Of a stretch of DNA of 64,000 bases, positions 47,101-59,476 are shown one piece after another (the stretch's first letter is position 1; each line of letters opens with the position of its first letter). The translations under genes and the position numbers were made by a program. The notes under the pieces are model-generated. The model was not told the origin of the DNA, ran no database searches, and saw nothing but the letters and a program-made list of their open reading frames with translations. This DNA is from Mycogone perniciosa. Its lineage: Eukaryota; Ascomycota; Sordariomycetes; Hypocreales; Hypocreaceae. The DNA lies in assembly GCA_025331125.1 (NCBI GenBank), contig JAOALB010000116.1, positions 62,001 to 126,000 of the forward strand. Reading direction: 5' to 3'.

Positions 47101-48421
47101 TCATAATGAAGTCTTGGCTGCAGCCGCACGAGCTTCTAGACCCTTACGCTTGGCCAACAGGCTCTTGAAGGCGCCAAGGAACTGAACCAACGATTCCTCA
47201 TCATGGGTGCAGAAGCGGAAGCTCTTCTCTTCCGTGATGATCTGGAGGCAATTTGTCTTGCTCTTGCTAAGAGGATCAATGTCGACAACGTCAACGACAT
47301 CAGAGACCTCAGTAATCCACTGGGCTGCGTATTCAGATTCGTCTTTGTAAAGGACGAGCTTTCGCGACCGGAGGACTCCCCACATGTCCTTCCACTGCCG
47401 CACGCCGCCTTTACTGCGCAGCAGCCAGATCCAGCCTTGCCAGATGACACGCTCGGATTCCTGCTCGGCATTCACAGCGCTGACTTGACTAGCTTTCCGA
47501 CCGGATGTGGATGGCTGCTGGCCTGGTAATGCAGGTTGCCGAGGTACAGAGCCGGCAACACCTGGTTCGATGGGGGATTGGACGGCAAGATTCTCAAAGG
47601 ATGCGCCGTGTATCCTCTGCGCCTCGTTGTCGGACAAGTCGGAATACATCTCATTGCCGGACCAACCGGATGAGTCCAAGGTAGAGGACACGCGGCGCCT
47701 GCCACCACCGCCAATGAAATTCGAGATTGGGGGGCCAAAGATGCCCAGGTTCTCGGGCGAGCTTGACAAGATATTTTCATGATTGCCAAGCGGATTTGTC
47801 CAACTGCCTGGCGTGACGGTCCTTGGCCCAGCAGGTGACAGGCTGCGCCCCAATGAGCCAACCAGAAACATTTCATCTTCATTCTCATCAAGTCTAGCAT
47901 CCTTGCGTATTATATCGACCCATTCCTGGGCATCTTGCGATGTAGGCGCTTCGAAGTGGTAGTTTCGTGACGGAGAGAAGAGCCCGAATACATTCTTGCG
48001 CTTGTGTTTGGGGTCTTTGAGAAATGCTACTGCAGAGAGGTCTGAGAGGTAGACTTGGTGGCGGAGCTTGGCTTCTTTGTCGTTCTTGTATACCGACAAG
48101 GTATTGGGTCGTAGGACGAGATAGACTTTCTTCCAGTTCTGTTGTGAAGTCAAGCACGTTAGTAAAGGGAAGTACTGGGTGGAAAGGGGGAGAGCAAAGA
48201 AGACTGCGACATACAAGACCGTGACATACCTTTGTTTTTGTTCGCTTCTGAACATAACCGCATTTTATGACGCGATCATTTTCAAGGAATCCGTTTTGGC
48301 TGACGGGAGTGGTGGTATCCAGAGCGATGCGACTCAGTCGGTTGAGTGCTGTGTTATAGTCGGTTGTGGCAGCAAGAAGATCCTCTTGCGGTGCCCTTTC
48401 TACCACCTGAGCAGCAGCCAT
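47101..48421 (-). CDS. OPY1: Two-PH-domain protein, Opy1-like
   Basis: Minus-strand exons are 48421-48230 and 48138-47101, about 409 aa. The intron joins 'KCGYVQKRTKTK' to 'NWKKVYLVLRPNTLSVYKNDKE', completing a pleckstrin-homology domain at about residues 52-155 (ending 'AQEWVDIIRKDA'). A second PH domain lies at about 295-400: 'VIWQGWIWLLRSKGGVRQWKDMWGVLRSRKLVLYKDE' to 'SFRFCTHDEESLVQFLGAFKSLL', with the terminal tryptophan position altered to phenylalanine. The linker is Ser/Pro/Gly-rich. Two PH domains in this spacing match yeast Opy1, a phosphoinositide-binding regulator of PI4P 5-kinase at the plasma membrane. The orthology is likely but not certain. I chose the start at 48421 because the codon nine bases upstream is TTG. 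Confidence 0.87.
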
Positions 48422-50098
48422 GATTGCCAAGGGAAACCCAGCTCTTGGAGCTGAAATTGACTGATCTTATGTATATTCAGAGGAGCCAGCTCCTCGAAAG
48501 CTCGAATTATGTGTGTCTCGGCTGATGACGGTGTGGAGTTGAGGGGCTGCAGGAACGTCGATCGATTAATAGGCTACTCGACAGGAATCTGCGACAGCGT
48601 TTCCGTGGGGATGGGGTCGTATATAGTCGGAGGAGAAAAAAAAGGTGGCCTACGACGAGGCGTAGTAGCAAAGAGTGATCACGGCCAGCAAGGGCAGAAT
48701 GAGCGACGCTTGGTCGTGTGATTCGATGACACTTGGAGGAGGCTCCGTATTCGTATACTCGCCCGCAAGGGAGAGATGTGCAATTATATGATTGTTGTTA
48801 TTGTGGCGGCCAGGGATGGGAGAAGAGGAAAATAGTCGACGAATCGGCAGATCGGGCAGACGGTCAACAGCTCATCACACAGAGAGGCTGCTTGAGACCA
48901 TACTGTGTCCGTTTGGGCGTAGCAGTCGTGCGTGTCGAAGTGGAAAACGCTGGGGGTTATTGCGGTTTCAGTGTTGCAGTGTGGTATCGCATGAATCGCT
49001 TGCCAGTTGCGTAGCTGACACACAACAGATGCGGATTAGCTCCTGGATGCGCCTGCGGATGATTAATGATTGGATGAGATGCTTTCAAAATAGAAGAGTG
49101 AACGAGCGTTAACAAAAATGATACGGAGTAGTAATCAGGAGAGGGCGATGGATGAGACAGGGTCGCAGCGACTGGCCGGCGTCTGTTGCTAGTACTATTG
49201 CTCGTAGGTAGGTAGCAGGCAAAGGATCCAAATTAGCTGAGGCTGTTGTGTTGGCCAGCGCCTCTCAGTTGCTATGCGATTTCGATCATCGACGCCACAG
49301 TGTGGCCAATGTGCAGCTTTGACGTCACAAGACTGCCGGGGTTATTTATAGGTGGCTTTGCTGACGTGCTCAGTGCTGGTTGCCAGGCAAGCAAACAAGC
49401 AAGCAAGTAAGCAAGCAAAAAGCCAGGGTGTCCGTCTCCTGTCGGCGTCTTTGACGCTTTGATGATGTCTGATGGAGGTCTGAAGTCCCAGTGCCCTCTG
49501 AGCTGAGCAATCGTGGCAACCGGAGGGTTTAAGGACTACTCGTATGATTCGCTATGGCAGTTCGTCATCTGTTGTTGTTATCAAGTTCAGATGAGCAACA
49601 GTGTGTCGTGTGTTGAATGTAAACATGACCTGTCTCGGCAGATGTCTGAAGGCGACTGGCAATTGCCGAAATGACCAACAAACCCGCGCACCACATTGTA
49701 CATGGCTTTCCCTTTTTGTGACTCTGGGAGAGAGGAGTTGAAGAAAAAAAAAGTGCAGGATCAATTGCAACAAAGCCGAAGCAGTAGTTGAATATCAGGG
49801 GAAATATAAAGAGGAGAGAAATGCGGTATAGCAGGTGGAGGATCATGTGTCGTGCGTGCTTGCCTTGCCTTGCCTTTTGTGTTGGTTGCTGCTTGGCAGA
49901 GACACTGCAAAAATTCTCGCCGCTATTATTACTCACCCCCATAACACGGATTCTACCAACACACATTCTATGGAGTCCTCTGTACGGAGTACTAGTACTG
50001 CATTCACCAGCCCAGAATCATTTCGATCCATACCCTCACTTGAGCGAGAAGACATAGGATACTACTTCGTACGTGCCAGATAGATCAAGTCCCTTCAC
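48422..50098. other. Divergent spacer, Opy1-like gene / NCS2
   Basis: These 1.7 kb contain both promoters. They have a degenerate AAGC repeat (49388-49418) and TACGGAGTA motifs at 49122 and 49983. Open frames on both strands lack domains. Confidence 0.5.
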
Positions 50099-51330
50099 AT
50101 GGCTGCCCCGCAAGACTCGCCTCCGCAATGCAGGCGCTGCAAAGCGCCAGATGCACCCTTTCAACTGCGCAACCTCCCGACATGCAAGTAAGTATATGCA
50201 GGTGTAGTGTAAAGTGCCGGTGCTTACTTACGCCTCACAGGGATTGCTTTGTCGACTATGTGGACTCCAAGGCCAGAAAGCGTCTGGGGACCTTGCAGAA
50301 GGAGTCAAGAACATCTAGCAAGCCCGAGCCGCGAAGATATGTTGCTGGGCTCTCCTTTGGTCCCTCTTCAACAGTTTTGACGCAGATACTCGACCATAGC
50401 GCCAAGTATCATGCATCGAGAAAGGCGTCATCCCCCTTTGAGCCCCTCGTGGTCCATGTCGATACAGACTTGTCGCACCCCGCTGACACCAACGATACCC
50501 CTGCGCATCGACTCCTGGCCAAGTACCGCGAGAGGTTTCCAAACATCTCGTTTGAGTGCATTCACCTGAGCAAGGTGCTTGGTGTAAGGTCTGTGGACTG
50601 GTCAACGCTGCCGGCACTTGAAAACGGCGATGATGTCGAGCGGCTACGGCGCTTTTTTGACACCTTGCCGTCCGTGACATCGAGGGCAGACATTCTCAGG
50701 TTGTTCATCCGTCACCTCCTTCTTCACGTGGCCTTGGAAAAGTCGTATTCGGCTCTGCTTTTGGGTCATAACACCACTTCACTGGCTAGCCTAACTTTAT
50801 CCGAAGTTGCCAACGGCAGGGGCTTTTCAGTTCCCTGGCAGGTGAATGATGGACTGTTCACAGTATGCACATACGAGCAGAACACGGGTTCGCTCAGTTC
50901 CGGGAAGTCCAGCAAGGAAACCTCCAGAACCCAATTCCCCATTTACCACCCTTTGCGAGAAGTTCTCAAAGCCGAAGTCATGATCTACATGGACATCATT
51001 CCATCTTTGCATGGCCTCATCCCTTCTTCTGATAAAGCACCCGGGAGCAGTGTCGTCTCTCACAAGGACTTGAGCATCGAGGAAGTCATGGCTCGTTACT
51101 TTGATGGCGTCGAGGGTCCTTACTCAGGCATCGTAACGAATGTTGTCCGCACCACGGGCAAGCTGGACCGGGTTGCTGCGTCGGCGTTCTGCCGTTTGTG
51201 TGGCATTACACTAGATGAGGATGGCGATTCAACATGGGCAGGAGAGCTAGGAGATGATCCCAGCGAGAGTTCCGCAGTACATCAAGCGGGAACGCTCTGT
51301 TATGGCTGCAAGCGCTCCATCAGCGGATAA
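50099..51330 (+). CDS. NCS2: Cytoplasmic tRNA 2-thiolation protein 2
   Basis: Partner of Ncs6 (Ctu1) in thiolating the wobble uridine U34 of cytoplasmic Lys, Glu and Gln tRNAs, downstream of Urm1. Exons are 50099-50187 and 50241-51330, about 392 aa. The N-terminus has the zinc-binding CRRC...TCKDC module; the C-terminus has CRLC (near 363) and CYGCKR. The Rossmann-like ATP-pyrophosphatase fold is visible ('VAGLSFGPSSTVLTQIL', 'PLVVHVDTDLSH', 'ALLLGHNTTSLASLTLS'), but the P-loop SGGxDS is degenerate, as is normal for Ncs2 as opposed to Ncs6. The intron splits the last Lys-Asp of the first zinc module, and the join is in phase. Convergent with OAC1, only 280 bp away. Confidence 0.95.
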
Positions 51331-51610
51331 GAAAAGCAGAAATAAAAAATATGAAAGAAAAGACACGCTGCCCAAAACTGGCAGCGTCCTCAGGTCTATA
51401 TGTGAGACTACCAACTCCCGTGCAAATGTCAGGCCGCCTCTTTTGTTTAATTTTACCCGCTGCCCTTCTCTTCCCAAACCCAGGGGCCGCCCCAAAATAT
51501 TCCCGTGTCTATAAACATGAGCCCTCACTCCTCAAGATATATGCATAGTCAAAAAACCGCCCATCCGAAATAGCAAGAATCATCAGTCTGAGACCTTACA
51601 AACGCCAACC

Positions 51611-52711
51611 TCATGTCTGAATACGTTCGTTCTGCTTATCTAACATCGGCAAGATGTGGCCCTCAACCTTTCTGACAAGCTTGGCGGTCTGCTCCGCGAG
51701 AGAGAGTGTCAGGATAGTGTGTGGCAAGATTCGGGCTAGATGAGGGATGAAACCCTTGTAGATGGCCAACAAGCCTTCGGTCCGGATTGTCTTCCCGAGA
51801 CAGTCGAAGATGCCACTGTACAGGTTTCCGTGCTGGTTATACAGACGAGACATGATGGTGTCTAGTGGAGTCATGTTAGCTAGATCGGTGGATGATACCG
51901 ACGGCTCAGTGCGCAGAAAGACTGACCTGGTGGGTGCATGACGCAGCAGACAACAAAACCACTGACGGAACTGCTAGCAAGGTGCAGAGCCGGGCCCTCC
52001 TCCATGCCGGCGCGTTGAACTAATTGTCTCTTGGCAAGAAAATAAGTGGGCAGTTGCACGGAACTACCGAAGCCGGTCCGGATCATGGCGGCCCCGATAC
52101 CGCGGTACAGTCCGGAGAAGCCCTCGCCGCGGTAGATTTGCCTGAGTCCATCCCAGGCATTGCGATACTGATGCTGCGTGCCCACGGGCCGGACAGGCGA
52201 GTAGCTTTGCAGACGCGTCTTGACGAGGAAGAAGGGGCTACCGGCGGCAGCGCCGAGCATGCCGGAGGAGGCGCCGCAGAAGACATTGATGGCCAGATTC
52301 TGGGCTTTCTCGTCCTTTAAGAACAACGTCGCCATAGTCTTCCTCATGGGCTCGTAAAAGCCGAGTCGGCATCCGTTGAGCAGGACCTGGTAGATGTATG
52401 CGGCGCCGAGACCGCGGTATACTCCCCGGATTCCTTCATTCTTGACGATGACGGTGATGCCGTGGATCGGGCCGCGATAGTACTGAGGCTGGGCTCCCTT
52501 GATCTGCAGCTCGCCCTGCAATTGCTGTCGGATCTTGAGGACTTCGGCTGGGTGCGTGACAGTGACAGCGCCACACGCGGCGATGGCGCCTGCGACGAAA
52601 CCCCTGTTCAAAGCTCTAGGTTAGCAAACCTGACTGGCTGGCGGTCGCTGGCGCAATGGGGGAAAAAAACGACAGGAGGAGCATGCTTACTCACCCTACG
52701 GTCGTCGACAT
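51611..52711 (-). CDS. OAC1: Mitochondrial oxaloacetate carrier Oac1
   Basis: Inner-membrane carrier of the SLC25 family, transporting oxaloacetate, sulfate and malonate in yeast. Minus-strand exons are 52711-52695, 52603-51927 and 51861-51611, about 314 aa. Three carrier repeats are present with signatures HPAEVLKIR, SPFFLVKTR and HPPDTIMSR. Diagnostic Oac1 blocks include 'NEGIRGVYRGLGAAYIYQ', 'NGCRLGFYEPMR', 'SSVQLPTYFLAKR' and 'RLYNQHGNLY'. The first coding exon is only 17 nt (MSTTVG); it is supported by a GTGAGT donor and by restoring the 'GGFVAGAIAACGAVTVTHP' start of repeat 1. The alternative, a start inside exon 2, lacks an ATG. Introns lie at the same domain edge (before Asp-Thr-Ile) where many fungal carriers are split. 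Confidence 0.96.
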
Positions 52712-53650
52712 GGCTGGCGGCTAGCCTTCCGCGCAGTTGCGAAGCGAAGCAGGCGACTGGCGAAAGGCGGCTTCAGAAAGAGAGAAGGCGAATGCGACAG
52801 CGTTTGTGATGGACAGGAAGAACAGGGCAGAGTGTCTCTGCAGCGGCAGTTCCTCGTATTTGGTGAAACCCGATGACGGCGGTTGTCAATCGGCTAGCAA
52901 TGGCAGCGGCGGGTGGAGACTAATAAATTTGGCAGAAAATTGCCCGCCAACGCCGACCGAAGAACGGAGGACTAATAATAATTATACTACGGAGTACAAG
53001 ACGTTCGATCGACTTAGTAATATTATACCAGGCCGATATTCAGCAATTCAAGCGAGTCGGCCGGGCTGGCATGGTCTCGTGTTATTATGCTATTATTATA
53101 ATAGTGTATCAAGACTGCGGGCGCGAGCAGACAAGTAAGCGCGGCTACCTCGCTGAAGGATTCAGGTCCCCCAATGGGTTTTCAGCCTGATTCCTCATCC
53201 TGCTCCATATCGGTATTCCGATTCGAGCGCAGGCTATTAACTCCGATCCCCGGGATTGTCGAGTTGATTCAAATATCGAGAATTGATGCCCAATGCGATA
53301 CTCCGGATTGATTTCATGATACTACTAGTACGAGTGGTATTATTAGTAGTACGGAGTACTATCTATTATGGAGTATGCATCAGGAGCGCCGATGAAAGCC
53401 GCAGCAGAAAACGGTTCAGACTCCATGCTGCTACTACTTCATATCACTACTATCAAAGCACATGTGGAAGCCAAGCCACAACCAACTGCACAGTTTCTAT
53501 CCCGTTGGAGTGTTTTATTTACGAGCTAGTCATGATACCTATATACAGGCGCGTTATGTCGTTGAAAATCGTGATCAATCAGGCGCATCAACATCGTCTT
53601 GTCTTGTCTCATAAGCCGTTCAGCATCGCATCGCCATGCTGGTATTCATT
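52712..53650. other. Spacer upstream of OAC1
   Basis: This 0.94 kb contains the OAC1 promoter and the 3' region of the first carboxylesterase. Two TACGGAGTAC motifs lie at 52988 and 53350, the second followed by the related TATGGAGTATG. No gene seen. Confidence 0.5.
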
Positions 53651-55747
53651 TTAGTTGGGCACCCTGGGCCCGACCGATCGCCAAACCGCACAGCGAGCGC
53701 CACGACCGCCCTCCCAAGTGAGAGCATTGGCAAGGCTGAAAGTATTGACAATGCCAGCTCCCGTGCGGACGTAGAAGCTCAGGTCGTCAGTGACGGTCAC
53801 CAGGGACACGTCTCCGCCAGTAGTGTTGAGGTTCATATGGATCGGTGTCTGTACCGAGTACTGCGGCCAGGAAATCTGACTCGGGCTCCCGGAATCCTTC
53901 GGGATAGTCGCGTTCTTCTCGCTGGCACTGGCATCGGCGACAGAGATGACGGGAGTGTTGCGGGTGATGAAGCTGCCCCAGATCTTCTGGAAGGCAGCGC
54001 GGAAGTCCGCGCTGGGCGTCGTGGCGCCCACGGACCAGTACGCAGAAAGATCAGCACCGTGATATGATGGCTGGACAGAGTACTGGTACTTCCAGGCCTG
54101 ACGGGACATGGTTGCGAACGCCTCGGCGAGCCACTGGGCCGGGCAGTGGAACAAAGACTCGGCGGCGACGTTGAACGCCGTTTGCTGGATGCCCGTTGCC
54201 ATGCTGGACTGGTTGTTGGCGTTAGGGCCAGAGACGCCGAGGGTGTCGAAGCGCGGTCCGTTGTTGCCTGGTTGGGCGTCGGCAGTGTCGTAGATGCGGT
54301 TAAGGGTGGTGACATCGTCGTTGCTGAGTAGGGGGAAGGTCGCGGCGATGAAGTCATCAAACTGGGACTTGGTACGGATCTTTGGGTTGGTCAGGGGGAC
54401 ACCTTCGTTTGCGTTGGTCTGTTTGCGTCAGCAAGGGGGTTGATTCATAGGGGGTTCATAGGTTCAGTGCTCACTCCGACGAGAAGTCGCTTGCCGCTGA
54501 CTTTGTTGTTCAGCAGCTGCGATGATGGCCGATCCCGGATGAAGTCGCCATCGAGGACAGGGAGCCAGGCAAAGCTTCCCCAGTAGCCACGGGTGGTGGA
54601 CACAAGGCCACTGGCAGTCTGCAGCGCAGTGGTGTTGGCGGCAACAAGGCAGTCAAACACGCTTCCGTACTTGTTCAGAGCAACGACGTCATCACCACAG
54701 CCAGCCAGTTCAGCGAAGGCCTCGTAGTTCTCCGTGGGGACGTCATCGTCGGGCTTGTAGATGCCGGGCACATATGGGCTGGCGAGGATGATCTGGGACA
54801 AGGTAAGCTAAGCAGTCCACGCTTTCGCAGGCATTGAACACTACATACATTATTGAAGAGGTGGGAGTCTTGGCCGCCATATGCCAGGGCCTGGTACATG
54901 CCAGATCCAGCGCCGGATGATTCTCCTCCCAGGGTCACGCGGGTAGGGTCACCACCGAACTTGGAGATGTACTTCTGCACCCACTGGAGGGCGAAGCGCT
55001 GGTCCAAAAGGCCGGCGTTGAGCTTACCGTGCTTCTTGACATCAGGCGAGGCGAGGTATCCAAAGGCACCGAGACGGTATTGAATCTCAACGGTGATGAA
55101 AGCATTGTCGTTGGTGTTCATGAGGACGCTGGGGTCATAGTTTGCACCGAAGAGTGAGTAACCACCGCCATCTGAACGAACGCAGCACTTAGCATTTGCG
55201 ATTTTCATATAAAGCCGAAGCTTGGTTTGTTTCAACGAGTTTAGACTTACGAATCCAAACAAACACGGGCAGGTTCTTGGCACCTGGTGGCGCATAGACG
55301 TTGAGATACAAGCAATCCTCATTCCCTGGCCCGGAGTTGAAGCCATAGGCGGCCGGGAGCCCGAAGCCGCCGGACTGAGGACATATCGGCGGCTGGTTCA
55401 CAGCGCTGATGACGCGACCTCTGCAGCGGGAGGAGGGGGGAGCTTGAGGAGCTTGCCATCGAAGCTTGCCGACTGGAGCAGCAGCGTATTGGACGCTGTA
55501 AGGTGTAAGTACAATGATGTTCGTCGTATGAGTGAGTGAGTGAGTGAGTGGGAAAGGACGGAAGCTCATACCCCTTCCAGATGTTCAAGCCATAGGTGCC
55601 GCTGTATGCTCCTTCATAGATGGCATAACCCACATCGACTCGAGGGTTATTGGAGTAGGTCGTGTTGGCACATGGCCCCGATAGCGTGTCAGCAGAAGTG
55701 GAAGCTGAGAACGCTAGCAGCAGTGGTAGCAAGACGCCAAGAGCCAT
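53651..55747 (-). CDS. Secreted type-B carboxylesterase/lipase
   Basis: Minus-strand exons are 55747-55572, 55495-55251, 55171-54849, 54792-54475 and 54418-53651, about 609 aa. Residues 1-19 or so are a signal peptide (MALGVLLPLLLAFSASTSA). The carboxylesterase B fold follows: 'GVQYAAAPVGKLRW', 'NEDCLYLNVYAP', and oxyanion-hole HGGG at about 141-144, whose histidine codon is created by splicing exon 2 to exon 3. The nucleophile elbow GESSG has Ser at about 225, and 'SYHGADL' carries the likely catalytic histidine. All triad surroundings look intact, so it should be active on carboxylic esters; substrate unknown. The first intron holds a GAGT tetranucleotide repeat (55530-55550). The gene precedes a 2.3-kb repeat-rich spacer and is a distant paralogue of the esterase at 61497-63424. 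Confidence 0.94.
55530..55550. repeat. (GAGT)5 microsatellite in an esterase intron
   Basis: Five tetranucleotide copies inside intron 1 of the first carboxylesterase gene; non-coding. Confidence 0.9.
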
Positions 55748-58071
55748 GATGCAGCGCTTCGGAGATCCGATTCACGATCGCCAAGTAGGTATGCAACGCA
55801 GTACTCGTGGAGATACGAAAAGGGGAGGGAGAGAAGCGCGTTCACGGCTATGAAGAGCAGGGTGGGTGAGGGAGAGGAAATGAAAGGACGAGGAGGGAGG
55901 CAATCGAATTGGTTTTTCAATAAACGTGAAACGTACGCGACGGGAAATTATTGCTCGTGCCGTCTTTGGTTTCTCGCAATATTGATTGCTGTGGAGCTCA
56001 ATTGCATCTGACATGGACTGTTTCGTTTGTAAGTGTACTCGTAATATTGGAAGAGTGCTTTAGTGTACGGAGTTACTACGAGTAGTGGGTGGGGGACAAG
56101 GGATCGAGATGCGATACGGTGAAGGCCAATATCCAATATTCTCCACAGAATAGGCATCAGTATTTGTTCTAGAAAAACAAAGAGATCTCTCTTATTACCC
56201 TATCCCAGTGTCTCATGGCATTAGTAATGGTGGTTGTCTGTCTTACATGTACGAGTATTCACGATGCGTTCTCCTGGTGGTCAATAATCGTGGTGGAATA
56301 TGCAGGCGGCCACATGGAGGCAGCGATCTATGCACTAATATGGAACACACGGAATATAGATAATAGTAACAAACTCATACGAAGTACTCCGTACGGAAGA
56401 GTTCATTTGATATTGGCAGTACTACGGAGTACTCCGTACTCTGTACTCGTGGATATACCGAAAGATCCTCGTATTAATTAGCAGTACTAATGCTACTAGT
56501 AGTACTCGTCGTACTACTACTCGTACTACAAGGAACGGACTGCGGAGGTGATGATTTACTCCGCCCCGTACGAAGTACACCGAACAAACACGGTTAAAAA
56601 GAAGGCATTTTGATGAGCACTAATAGATAAGCGGAATAATAATAGTACTAGCACATATTGGTACTACTACGACTAAGTTTTTTTCGGTTTCGGTAGGAGA
56701 AAGCGATGTGACGGGGGCAAAAAGCCTTTTACCCGGAGCCTGTAACTCGTATACTGACATCTGCTCATTAAACACCAAACACCAGACTCCTCGTACTATT
56801 CCCATTGTTCTCTGAATCATGGCATAAACTCTGCGAGTCAGGGAAGTGTTTTACCCTTATTCAGTTATTCGGTCAGCTGAACACCACCAATTTCCAGTCT
56901 GCGGCTTCTTGCAACAAGCCCTTGACCGTCTGGATGGAATCAATCATCACTCGAAACGTCTCCTGAACGAAGACTCCATAAATACTACATGTCAGATATC
57001 AATAGTAGACGCACGTTTCTCCGGAGCTTACCGTGACACATGCCGACTCTCTCTTCTCGCACTTGATGGATGCAGAGTTTTGCATGAACTCCATGTGGCA
57101 CCCCCGCGTAAGCCCTTTAGCCATTAATGTGTATGGTTCTGTGTTATATGCAGGGGCAGGAAGAAGGATTGGGATACGCTAATACGAATATGCCTGCCTG
57201 CTCTGGATCACTGTCTTCAGCCTCCTCTGGAGCAGTGAACGAATTAGACCCAGGGAAATGTCTCTAGTCTGTCCGATCTTCCCAGCTCCAAGCTCCTGGA
57301 TCTCGTAATCCTGGCAATGGAGCGGTTGCCAAATAGGACTAGGCATGGGCATGCGGATGTTCACATCAACAAAGGGATCAGTCCCGTCAACTCTAATCCG
57401 CTCAAGATCCACGGATCGTTGAATATCCGTATACTACAAGCAGTGCGGAAGCTTGCTTAGGAGAAGGGGCATGTATCCTCCGAGACCACTGAGGATAAGC
57501 GACTACTTCTCGTACTACGAGTGCTGGTAGCCGTACTATTTCCTCTATCTAGTGCAAAGTCTTGCGCCATCACAAGTTCGTTTGACTAGTGCTGACATGA
57601 TGTTACCAACTCCCGAGCCTATTTGGGATCCCGGTATTCGTGCCGCTATCAACCAATGCTAGCGGAATGGGCCAGCAGTCTTCATCGGAAGCTAGACGAA
57701 GACGTGGGACGGCTCTCTCCATTGGTAGAATACCTGCTCTCACTCTCGCGTGCTTTACAAACAAGTTGGTAACATGACATGATGGAGCACACACACTTTC
57801 CATCTTAGAGGCGACCCGACGAAAAAGGGGTCCACTGGTTGTTACCGGTTAATCGCCCTTTTGTATATGACTAGCATAGTGGCACTTGATCAAGTGTCAA
57901 AGTTGATTGATATCCGTGATGGACAGCGCCCTCGCCAAGTTTTAATAGTGCATAGAGCGATGGGCTAGCTGTCTGGTCGTTCTTTACTTTGCTTACTCGT
58001 ACTTCTTTCTTGCTCGTTCGCTGGATTGTATTCTTGCCTTGTTGTTGCTTCATTCTTTATCGAAAACAGCC
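55748..58071. other. Spacer between the first carboxylesterase and the PTH11-like receptor
   Basis: This 2.3-kb region is rich in GTACT/AGTAC repeats (56380-56600), including the long palindrome TACGGAGTACTCCGTAC at 56423-56439. Its right half (56870-57803) contains the possible gene relic listed separately. No tRNA or transposase is visible. Confidence 0.5.
56870..57803 (-). pseudogene. Possible gene relic or unresolved multi-exon gene
   Basis: On the minus strand several protein-like stretches follow one another but I could not join them into one model. 57803-57603 reads 'GILPMERAVPRLRLASDEDCW'. Around 57480-57430 reads 'SLILSGLGGYMPLLLSKLP', ending at a TAG that could be an acceptor. 57430-57179 reads 'YTDIQRSVDLERIRVDG' to 'DISLGLIRSLLQRR'. 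56985-56875 reads 'IYGVFVQETFRVMIDSIQTV' and ends in a stop. Donor- and acceptor-like sites (GTAAGC near 57030, TGTAG near 56990) occur between them, but phases conflict. This suggests either a decayed gene or one with unusual introns. I do not recognise the family; the leucine-rich second stretch faintly recalls F-box proteins. Confidence 0.25.
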
Positions 58072-59476
58072 ATGGCGAACAATGGCACACACAGCGCGGC
58101 CTACTTGGCCGAGGACAAGACGGCCTTGATCAACACCATGTACGCTATTCCAATCCCTCTCGAGATAATTAGCACGGTGCTTCGGGTATGGGTGAGGGCG
58201 CGGTCGCAGCCGGGGCGGTATATTCCTCCTTACGACGATTACCTGATGATATTTGCAACGGTATGTCGTCGAGTTTGTCGAGGAGGTTATTGAGAGAGAT
58301 GGGGATTAATGGTTGTTATTCAGATTGCTGCGGTTTGCGAATGTATCACTGGCTTGATATATGGTACGTTTGAGACAACTTGCAAGTGTGTATGGAGTGG
58401 TACTCCGTATTAACAGTGCCCTCCATAGGAGCACCATATGGACTTGGTCGACATAGAGCGGCTGTGAGTCCTGAAGACATAGCCACGTTGCTAAGGGTAA
58501 GTGTTGTCGTTCCCATCATCCGTCTGTCAAAGCCATCATGATGCCAATACGTCCGTCTACTCAAACAGGGCGACTACATCTTCAGCCACTTCTACAACAT
58601 CGCCATCGCCACCACCAAACTCTCCGTCCTGGCGCTGTACTATCGTGTCTTCGCCACCCGCGCGTTTCGCCTCGTTGTCATCCCCACCGCCATCTTCATC
58701 TGCGCCTGGGTCGTCGTCATGGAGCTCATCATGGGCTTCGGGTGCCGTCCTTTGGAAGCCTGGTGGTATGCCGCGGAGGGGAGGTGCATCGACAAGGTCG
58801 CTCTGACGTACTTCACCAATGTGACGAACCTGGTGGCCGATCTGTGGATCTTTAACCTCCCTATCCCTGTGATTCTGAAGCTGCAGACAAGCAAGGATAA
58901 GAGGATGAGTTTGATCTTCTTGTTCTCCATTGGGTTGGGGACATGCGCTATTAGTGCGGCGAGACTGTCGTTTGTGTTTGGCGTTGGTTCTTCAGACTTT
59001 ACATGTAAGAGGCCGTCTCTCTTCTCCCATACCCCCACAACGCATCACTAACACGGATCGTCTATCAAGGGGACGAGGCTGGATTGGGTATCCTCTCCAT
59101 CTGGGAGCCTTGCGGTGCCATTCTCTGCGCAAACCTGCCTCTCATCTACCGAATGTTCGTCAGCATGGCCAGCAAAGTCCGAGCCACAGTCAAGAGCTCA
59201 GAATCGCGAGGCCGCACGACCAAGGGCGGTGCTTCCGGACGCCACAAGTCGAGCCTGAGGCCCTACGAAGACTGGACAAGGCTGACGAATAGCGGAGCCC
59301 TGTGTGACGAGAACGGCCGAACGGTGGAGGTTTCAGCGCATCAGAGTCCGTCTGTGTCGACCGAGACAGAGTTGGAAGTGCTGAAGAGTGGCGGGATTGT
59401 GGTGCAGACGGCGTTTACACAGGATAGCCATCAGGAGCTGGTGTGGCATGCGGCGTCTGTGAAGGAGGAGAAGTGA
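58072..59476 (+). CDS. PTH11-like seven-transmembrane protein (fungal rhodopsin-like domain)
   Basis: Plasma-membrane receptor-like protein of the large Pezizomycotina PTH11/SAT4 family. Exons are 58072-58260, 58324-58363, 58429-58496, 58569-59004 and 59070-59476, about 379 aa; a 40-nt and a 68-nt exon lie between the introns, typical of this family. Seven hydrophobic segments can be traced, from 'MYAIPIPLEIISTVLRVW' to 'LGILSIWEPCGAILCANLPLIY'. Family marks include 'RARSQPGRYIPPYDDYLMI', 'KLSVLALYYRVFATRAFR', 'FGCRPLEAWW' with 'GRCID', 'NLVADLWIFNLPIPVILKLQ', and 'WEPCGAILCANLPLIY'. The N-terminus lacks a CFEM cysteine domain. The cytosolic tail is Ser/Thr-rich. Ligand and role are unknown. 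Confidence 0.93.
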
